Below are positions 58,318 to 64,000 of a DNA stretch of 64,000 nucleotides, in pieces (positions within the stretch are counted from its first letter, which is position 1; each line of letters opens with the position of its first letter). Origin of the DNA: Algiphilus sp. (GTDB lineage Bacteria > Pseudomonadota > Gammaproteobacteria > Nevskiales > Nevskiaceae); contig JALEHA010000197.1 of NCBI GenBank assembly GCA_022763315.1, forward strand, positions 60,581-124,580, given 5' to 3'. A program made the position numbers and the translations under genes. The notes below the pieces were generated by a model, which saw only the letters and a list, made by a program, of their open reading frames with translations, was not told the origin of the DNA and ran no database searches.

Positions 58318-61300
58318 ATGTCCGCGCTGTCACGTTTTACGTTGCTGGCCGTCTTCGCCTTGTGCGCTTCGGCGGCACACGCTGTGGGCCTTGGGCCGGT
58401 GGAGGTGCGCTCCTTTCTGAATGAGCCGCTGCGCGCTCAGGTCGTATTGAGCGATGTGCCCGTGGATCGTCTCCAGACGCTGAGCGCGAGCATCGCCTCG
58501 GAGCGGGCCTACGAGGAGCTCGGTCTGGCGCGCAACGACTACCTGCGCAATGTCACCGTCAGCGTGACCGCCGAGGGCGGTACACCGGTCTTGCGTTTAC
58601 GTGGTGAGCGGCCTTTGCAGGAACCCCTGCTTGAACTGCTGGTGGTGGTGCGCGACGGACGCCAGTTGGTGCAGCGCAGCTACACGCTGTTGATCGACCC
58701 GCCACAGTTCGCTGAGGACACGGAAGCCAACGCGAGCGCGACCAGGACTGCTTCCCCGGCCGTCAATCCGATGCCGACGGGCGCCTCCTCAGCAGCGGAA
58801 AGACCGTCCAACGCGAGGTCGGAGGCCACCGTGCGCAGCGCGCCGGTGGCGCAGCGGCAGACCACCGCGTCCGCTGATGACGACGCTCCGGCGCGTGCTG
58901 CGACCGCCACACCGGCATCGACTCCAACTTCGGCGTCGACCTCCGCCACGGTTGCGTCGGATGCGCCTTCCGAGGCCGCGACGGTGCAGTCCGACGCGAC
59001 TACTGCACCGGATGCAGACGCGCCGACCTTCTTCACGACGGAATCGGAGCGCACGCTTGATCCTGAGCTCCTTGCGGAGATCGGCCAAGGGACGGTGTCA
59101 GCACCGCCCGACAGCGCCGTCGAGCGGGGCAGAACCAGCGCGGCTCAACCAGCGCGCACGAGTGGCATCTATCCCGTGCGCCGTGGCGAAACCCTCTGGC
59201 GGGTCGCAAGCAATACACGACCGAGCGGCCAGGGGATCAGCATGCAGCAAATGATGCTGGCCATTGTCGAGCGGAATCCGGACGCCTTCGAGAATGGGGA
59301 TGCCACCCAGTTGCGCGCGGGGGCACGATTGCGTATCCCGGAAGTCTCGACCATTCAACAGATCGATCAGGGACGCGCTTTGCGCGAGATGCAAGCCCTG
59401 CTCGATGAAGGACAGACCATCCGCAGTCTCGATGGCGGCTCGACGCAGAAAGCGGCTGCACCGCCGTCGGAAAGCGCATCCATCGCACCCGACGCCATCG
59501 ATGAAACACCGGCCGAGACCGAGACAGCGGTGGCGGATTCCTCCGGGGAGGCCGATTCCACCCTGTCATCCGAAGTAGCGGCCACGGATGCTGGTCCGAA
59601 CACAGCATCGGATGGGAATCCGGACAATGAGCGCGCGCCGCAGGCAGCGGCAGAATCGTCCGAAGGCACAGCCGCCCAAGCCTTGGCCGCGGCCACACTG
59701 GATGATGTTGCCGATGGGTCGAGTGAGGGCAACACAGATGACTCGACGCCTGTAACGGCCGACGAAGGGGAGGAAGCCGATCGTATGGCGGCCGCCCCGG
59801 AGGAGAGCAGCATCAGGCCCTCTGCGGACCGGCAGCCGGCGCCCAATGATCAGAGGCCTGTTGCAAACACCTCCGCCCAGGAGGCCGAGGCAGCAACATC
59901 GGAAGAGCGCACGGGGAGTACGCCACCCACCGAAGGCGGCCAGCCGGGCGTCTGGTTCGGGCTGCCCTGGTATCTGCTTCTGGTGGCCTTCGGTGTGCTG
60001 CTGCTGGGTGCCGCCGCCATTATTGAAATGCGGCGCCGTGCGGCGCAGCGGGCCGCATACGAGCAGGCCGAGGAACCCACCACGGTCAGCCTGACTGGTG
60101 CGATGGCGGCAGCCAGCCCCGATACAGCGGTGGATGACGCAGCACAGTCGGAAATGGAAGAACCGCTCAGCGATTCCGTATCGGCGTCGGACACCTCAGA
60201 AAGCCTGGAAGAGACCTCGGCAGAAGACGATCCCATTGCTGATGCCGATTTCCGCATCGCCTATGGCATGTATGACGATGCCGCTGCGCGTCTCACCGAC
60301 GCCATCGGGCGCGAGCCCGAGAATGCGGCCTTGCGTCTGAAACTGGCCGAGGTCCATTGCGCCTCGGGTGATAAGGAGCGCTTCCTGGACGCCGCCGATG
60401 TCGCCGCTCGAAGCGGGCTGACCGCGGACGAAGAGCAGGAATTGGCAGAGATGGCGCGCCGCATTGCGCCAGAGTCGCGCTTCGCCACGGCGCTCGGCGC
60501 CAGTCTGGCGGCGAGCGCGATGCTCGATCCGGATGATGTGGCCGCGTCCCCCGACAAGAGCCCTGGATGGGGGGAGATAACGGAGGATTCGAGCGGCGCT
60601 GACATCAGCGTCGATGAGGTTCCCGATGGCGGAGATCGCGCCGAGGCGGCAGGCACCATGGGCGCGGCGGGCAGTACGTTGTCGGAGACATCCTCGGTGG
60701 ATGACGAAGACCTTCCCACAACGGCCATGGGGGAGGATGCTGCCGCGCAGGACGACGATGTACCACCGCCAGGTTCTCACTCGGATACGGCACCAGCGTC
60801 AGAATCCAGCGATAACGTGCTTGAATTTGACCTGGAAGGGCTGGATTTCGACGACACAGGGGCCGCAGCGGCCTCCGGCGCTGCTGACGCACCGGGGGAC
60901 ACGCCTGTCGCCGACGACCACGCGCTCGATTTTGATCTGGACCAACTCAGCCTTCCGGAGGACGGCCCCGAAGTCGCATCGACCATGTCCGCAGAGCGCC
61001 GGGTGGATGACAACACCCTCGACTTTGATTGGGACGCGTCGGCCGAGCCGATTCCTATGAGCGATGAACGCGATGGGGACGTGGAGGGCGCCGGGCCCAA
61101 GGCTTCGGACGCTCTGGATCTGGAAGCAGAGCTTCTGACCGGAGACGAGCCATTGCGGGATCCCAGCACCGCGTCTCCCAGCTCCACGGGTGAGCAAAGC
61201 GACCCCCCCAGCGCGGATGATCTGGACGAAGACGGTTTCGACCTCGGCGATTTTTCGCTTGAGGATTTTGATCTTGGGAGCGACGGCGACGGCGACGGCG

Positions 61301-61620
61301 ATTCCGCGATTGCCGCACCGGATATGCCTCGTGAGGAACCCACGCTGGAGCTTCCGGAGGACCCCCCATCTCCTGCGGCCACGGAAACGCAGAGCGAAGA
61401 TGCCTTCGAACTCGACGACTTTGAGATCGATCCGGTGGCTGAAGGTCCGGACACCACCGTAGGCGCCGACGAGGGGCTCGCGGGCAAACTCGATCTGGCG
61501 CGCGCCTATGTGGATATGGGCGAGGGCGAGATGGCAAGACCATTGCTCGAAGCGGTCGTGCAGGGCGGTGATGCGACGCAGCGCGAGGAGGCGCAGCGTC
61601 TGCTCGACATCTCAGGCTAG
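58318..61620 (+). CDS. fimV: FimV/HubP-type polar hub protein
   Basis: Large inner-membrane protein that organises the cell pole, type IV pili and twitching in Pseudomonas. 1100 residues from ATG 58318 (GTG 58306 possible). Signal peptide (about 1-25), FimV N-terminal domain (about 25-125; VRSFLNEPLRAQVVLSDVPV), a LysM-like peptidoglycan-binding segment (about 285-345; YPVRRGETLWRVASNTRP), a low-complexity Ala/Glu/Ser/Thr region, a membrane helix (about 550-570; WYLLLVAFGVLLLGAAAII), then a long acidic cytoplasmic tail with short repeats and a final TPR-like domain (AGKLDLARAYVDMGEGEMAR). Compared with Pseudomonas the architecture is complete. Confidence 0.94.
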   Translation: MSALSRFTLLAVFALCASAAHAVGLGPVEVRSFLNEPLRAQVVLSDVPVDRLQTLSASIASERAYEELGLARNDYLRNVTVSVTAEGGTPVLRLRGERPLQEPLLELLVVVRDGRQLVQRSYTLLIDPPQFAEDTEANASATRTASPAVNPMPTGASSAAERPSNARSEATVRSAPVAQRQTTASADDDAPARAATATPASTPTSASTSATVASDAPSEAATVQSDATTAPDADAPTFFTTESERTLDPELLAEIGQGTVSAPPDSAVERGRTSAAQPARTSGIYPVRRGETLWRVASNTRPSGQGISMQQMMLAIVERNPDAFENGDATQLRAGARLRIPEVSTIQQIDQGRALREMQALLDEGQTIRSLDGGSTQKAAAPPSESASIAPDAIDETPAETETAVADSSGEADSTLSSEVAATDAGPNTASDGNPDNERAPQAAAESSEGTAAQALAAATLDDVADGSSEGNTDDSTPVTADEGEEADRMAAAPEESSIRPSADRQPAPNDQRPVANTSAQEAEAATSEERTGSTPPTEGGQPGVWFGLPWYLLLVAFGVLLLGAAAIIEMRRRAAQRAAYEQAEEPTTVSLTGAMAAASPDTAVDDAAQSEMEEPLSDSVSASDTSESLEETSAEDDPIADADFRIAYGMYDDAAARLTDAIGREPENAALRLKLAEVHCASGDKERFLDAADVAARSGLTADEEQELAEMARRIAPESRFATALGASLAASAMLDPDDVAASPDKSPGWGEITEDSSGADISVDEVPDGGDRAEAAGTMGAAGSTLSETSSVDDEDLPTTAMGEDAAAQDDDVPPPGSHSDTAPASESSDNVLEFDLEGLDFDDTGAAAASGAADAPGDTPVADDHALDFDLDQLSLPEDGPEVASTMSAERRVDDNTLDFDWDASAEPIPMSDERDGDVEGAGPKASDALDLEAELLTGDEPLRDPSTASPSSTGEQSDPPSADDLDEDGFDLGDFSLEDFDLGSDGDGDGDSAIAAPDMPREEPTLELPEDPPSPAATETQSEDAFELDDFEIDPVAEGPDTTVGADEGLAGKLDLARAYVDMGEGEMARPLLEAVVQGGDATQREEAQRLLDISG

Positions 61621-61625
61621 GGTCC

Positions 61626-62309
61626 GTGCCCACGACGACAACGGAGGTCGCGCCCGGGCCGCCGCACTGTGGTGTGCGCATCCTGCTTCTGTTCGCCTTT
61701 GCAGCGGCGTTGCCGCAACTGCCGACCTGGACCTACTGGGTGTCCGGTCTGCTCGCGTTGCTCTGGCTGCGCGTCATGGGCAGCGTGCACGCGCGATTTT
61801 ATGTCAACGGCCTTTGGCGTCTGCGCTGGCTGTTCTTCGCCATTGTGATACTGCACCTCTGGCAGGGTGGCGGCGAAGTGCTTTGGCCCAGCGTGCCTGG
61901 TCTCACCACGATCGGCGTCGAACAGGCGCTGCGCCGTAGCGGATTGCTGTTGGCTTTGCTCGGGGTCGTCGTGGTGGTTACGCGCAGTACGCCGGCGCGC
62001 TGGCTTGCGGCAGGGTTGGTCTGGGGACTGCATCCGCTCACCTATCTCGGCGTGCCCACCGGGCGCTTCGCGGCACGGGTCGGTCTGGTGTTTGCGGCAG
62101 TGGACGGAACCCGCGAGGAAGCGGCCAAGTTGCGCGGAGGCAGGGATCGACTTGACGATGTGGCCGCGCGTTTGCTCCTTGCAGCCGAGCGTGGCGACTA
62201 CACGCCGGGCGAGGCCGAAGCCTTGCCGCGTGCGGGCGCCCTTGGCGGGTTGGACGCGGCGCTGCTTGCCGCAGCGGGGGCGGCGCTGGTTGCGCTGTAC
62301 CTGGTCTGA
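61626..62309 (+). CDS. EcfT/CbiQ-like membrane protein, orphan
   Basis: 227-residue membrane protein with about five hydrophobic helices (about 17-33, 36-50, 64-80, 103-120, 125-145) and a last one at 205-225. The stretch VVVTRSTPARWLAAGLVWGL and the later EAAKLRGG, an xRG-type coupling motif, resemble the T component (EcfT/CbiQ) of energy-coupling-factor transporters. Start GTG 61626 is 5 bases after fimV; the stop overlaps truA by one base. No ATPase (EcfA) or substrate-binding S component lies in the window. It may be a partner for shared modules elsewhere or a divergent homologue. Low certainty of function. Confidence 0.6.
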   Translation: MPTTTTEVAPGPPHCGVRILLLFAFAAALPQLPTWTYWVSGLLALLWLRVMGSVHARFYVNGLWRLRWLFFAIVILHLWQGGGEVLWPSVPGLTTIGVEQALRRSGLLLALLGVVVVVTRSTPARWLAAGLVWGLHPLTYLGVPTGRFAARVGLVFAAVDGTREEAAKLRGGRDRLDDVAARLLLAAERGDYTPGEAEALPRAGALGGLDAALLAAAGAALVALYLV

Positions 62310-63085
62310 TGCGCTGGGCGGCAGGCATCGAGTACGCCGGCAGCCGCTATCGGGGTTGGCAGAAGCACACCCATATCGACAGCGTTCAGGCACACGTGGA
62401 GGCAGCGTTGTCGCGGATCGCCAATCACCCGGTGGCGGTCATGGCCTCCGGTCGCACCGACGCTGGCGTGCATGCACGCATGCAGGTGGTGCACTTCGAC
62501 AGTGAGGCGGCGCGGCTTCCTGACGCCTGGCGTATGGGTGCAAATACTCACTTGCCGAGCGACATTGCCGTGCAATGGGTGATGCCGGTGGCGGCGGAGT
62601 TCCACGCACGCTACAGCGCCAGTGCGCGGCGCTATCGCTACGTCATCCTGAATCGCCCGACGCGCAGCGCCCTCTGGGCTGAGCGTGCCTGGTGGTTTGC
62701 GCGGCCCCTGGATGCCGCGCGGATGCATGCGGCTGCACAGTGCCTGCTCGGCGAGCACGATTTCTCGGCTTTCCGCGCCGCCGAATGCCAATCGCCCACG
62801 CCGATGCGCCGTCTGAGTGGTATCGCGGTGGCGCGCAGCAGGGATTTCTTGTACGTGGACGTGGAAGGCAACGCCTTTCTGCATCACATGGTGCGCAATA
62901 TCGTCGGCTCGCTGGTGCGCATCGGGCAGGGGTCCACGCCGGTCGAGTGGATGGCCGAGTTGCTGGCGGGCCGGGACCGCACCCGCGCCGGGGCCACTGC
63001 TAATGCGGAGGGCCTCTATCTGCTGGGCGCAACCTATCCCGACTATCCCGACATCGTCTCACCCTGTACGCCGGATCTGGCTTGA
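62309..63085 (+). CDS. truA: tRNA pseudouridine(38-40) synthase
   Basis: Makes pseudouridine at positions 38-40 of many tRNAs. 258 residues. The catalytic Asp is in VMASGRTDAGVHARMQVVHF; GNAFLHHMVRNIVGSLVRIG is the other conserved segment. N-terminus AAGIEYAGSRYRGWQKH fits. Overlaps the EcfT-like gene by one base and precedes trpF by 21 bases, as in Pseudomonas. Confidence 0.97.
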   Translation: MRWAAGIEYAGSRYRGWQKHTHIDSVQAHVEAALSRIANHPVAVMASGRTDAGVHARMQVVHFDSEAARLPDAWRMGANTHLPSDIAVQWVMPVAAEFHARYSASARRYRYVILNRPTRSALWAERAWWFARPLDAARMHAAAQCLLGEHDFSAFRAAECQSPTPMRRLSGIAVARSRDFLYVDVEGNAFLHHMVRNIVGSLVRIGQGSTPVEWMAELLAGRDRTRAGATANAEGLYLLGATYPDYPDIVSPCTPDLA

Positions 63086-63106
63086 CGGGCGTACAATTCC
63101 GCGCCT

Positions 63107-63751
63107 ATGCACCGGCGCACACGCATCAAGATCTGCGGCATCACACGGCGCGAAGACGCCCTCTTCGCGGCAGAGGCGGGTGCGGACGCCATTGGCTTGG
63201 TTTTTGTCGAGGCGTCACCGCGTGCCGTGGACATGGACACTGCGGCGGCCGTGCGCCGGAGCCTTCCGCCTTTCGTCCAGGTGGTGGCTCTGTTCATGGA
63301 TGCGCAGCGCGCAGCCGTGGAGGGTGTCGTACGCGCCGTGGCGCCGGATCTGCTCCAGTTCCATGGACGGGAGGATGCGCGTTTCTGCGCCAGCTTCGGC
63401 CGCCCCTATCTGAAGACGGTGGCCGCCGGTGACGGCTACGCGGATCTCAGCGCCGCCTCCGCCGCCTATCCAGATGCCATGGCGCTGCTGGTGGACGGTC
63501 ACGCATCGGGCGAGATGGGTGGCAGTGGCAAGCCGGTAGCATCCGACGCCTTGGTGGGTGCCAGTCACCATCCCCTCGTGCTCGCCGGAGGGCTGCGACC
63601 GGATACGGTGGCTGCTGCGATGCAACAATTTCGCCCGTGGGCGGTCGATGTATCGAGTGGTGTAGAACACGCTCCCGGCATCAAGGATCCCGCGCGTGTC
63701 GCCCAATTCATTAGCGAGGTAGCGAGAGCCGATGAGCAGCAATCCGAGTAA
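63107..63751 (+). CDS. trpF: Phosphoribosylanthranilate isomerase
   Basis: Amadori rearrangement of phosphoribosylanthranilate in tryptophan synthesis. 214-residue TIM barrel with catalytic Cys in [12 protein letters not shown] and the phosphate/substrate region [17 protein letters not shown] containing the general-acid Asp. A TACAAT (63092-63097) lies just before the ATG, but its -35 is poor. The last 20 bases overlap trpB. Confidence 0.97.
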   Translation: MHRRTRIKICGITRREDALFAAEAGADAIGLVFVEASPRAVDMDTAAAVRRSLPPFVQVVALFMDAQRAAVEGVVRAVAPDLLQFHGREDARFCASFGRPYLKTVAAGDGYADLSAASAAYPDAMALLVDGHASGEMGGSGKPVASDALVGASHHPLVLAGGLRPDTVAAAMQQFRPWAVDVSSGVEHAPGIKDPARVAQFISEVARADEQQSE

Positions 63752-64000
63752 CTACGCCTATCCCGATGCCCGTGGCCATTTTGGGCCATACGGCGGTCGC
63801 TTCGTTGCTGAGACCTTGATGCAGCCGCTGCACGCGCTCGAGGAAGCCTATCTGTCGCTACGCGACGACCCCGACTTCCGCGCCGAGCTCGACCGCGACC
63901 TCAAGCTCTATGTCGGGCGGCCGTCGCCGCTGTATCCAGCGGAACGGCTGACCAAGCGCTGGGGCGGGGCAGAGATCTATCTGAAGCGCGAAGACCTGAA
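63732..64000 (+). CDS. trpB: Tryptophan synthase beta chain (5' part, continues beyond the window)
   Basis: PLP enzyme joining indole and serine. Ninety codons are visible from ATG 63732: [40 protein letters not shown] and IYLKREDL, which leads to the PLP-binding HTGAHK motif just past the edge. The start overlaps the trpF end by 20 bases, so coupled expression is likely. trpA is expected next. Confidence 0.96.
   Translation, partial: MSSNPSNYAYPDARGHFGPYGGRFVAETLMQPLHALEEAYLSLRDDPDFRAELDRDLKLYVGRPSPLYPAERLTKRWGGAEIYLKREDL

Noticed and set aside
1..64000. tRNA, rRNA, CRISPR array, insertion sequence, integrase or prophage
   Set aside because: No cloverleaf-like or rRNA-like segment, spaced direct-repeat array, transposase-like frame or terminal inverted repeat noticed on either strand.

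Overview
The window is a continuous piece of a GC-rich gammaproteobacterial chromosome, almost entirely core genes in the order known from Pseudomonas and other non-enteric gammaproteobacteria. Diagnostic blocks are map-glnD-dapD divergent from rpsB-tsf-pyrH-frr-uppS-cdsA-dxr-rseP-bamA-skp-lpxD-fabZ-lpxA-lpxB-rnhB-dnaE-accA-tilS; gyrA-serC-serA-pheA-hisC-tyrA-aroA-cmk-rpsA-ihfB-lapA-lapB; prmB-aroC-MFS; and leuCDB-asd-fimV-truA-trpF-trpB. Lipid A genes, BamA, FimV and LapAB show a Gram-negative cell. Genus cannot be fixed from the sequence alone. I saw no rRNA, tRNA, insertion sequence, prophage, integrase, toxin-antitoxin pair or CRISPR array.

Layout. 1-5.3 kb: the 5' part of a Wza-type polysaccharide export lipoprotein (minus strand, running off the left edge), then class I fructose-bisphosphate aldolase, a cyclic-nucleotide-binding/patatin (NTE-type) protein and a FecR-SPOR envelope protein. 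This is the most accessory-looking part and its codon use looks less G/C-ending. 5.35-10.8 kb (minus): dapE, dapD, glnD, map. 11-31 kb (plus): translation factors, UMP kinase, isoprenoid and CDP-diacylglycerol synthesis, outer-membrane assembly, lipid A synthesis, RNase HII, Pol III alpha, acetyl-CoA carboxylase alpha and tRNA-Ile lysidine synthetase, mostly joined by 1-4 base overlaps. 31-45 kb (plus): gyrase A, serine and aromatic amino-acid synthesis, CMP kinase, S1, IHF-beta and LapAB. 45-54 kb: an SDR-like protein, the minus-strand SCO1-psd-bepA operon, prmB-aroC-MFS and a minus-strand subtilisin-like lipoprotein. 54-64 kb (plus): leucine synthesis, asd, fimV, a small EcfT/CbiQ-like membrane protein, truA, trpF and the start of trpB.

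The genes make mostly one-pathway blocks: lysine/diaminopimelate (dapD, dapE, asd), nitrogen signalling (glnD), lipid A (lpxD, fabZ, lpxA, lpxB, with LapB expected to control LpxC), outer-membrane protein assembly and its quality control (bamA, skp, rseP, bepA), and chorismate-derived amino acids (aroA, aroC, pheA, tyrA, trpF, trpB, plus hisC as aminotransferase).

I found no clearly new multi-gene system. The items most worth a second look are the orphan EcfT-like protein between fimV and truA, the FecR-SPOR protein, an extended SDR with Phe in the usual catalytic Tyr position, a subtilisin-like lipoprotein that overlaps its convergent neighbour, and a strong promoter with nested palindromes inside cmk that should drive rpsA.
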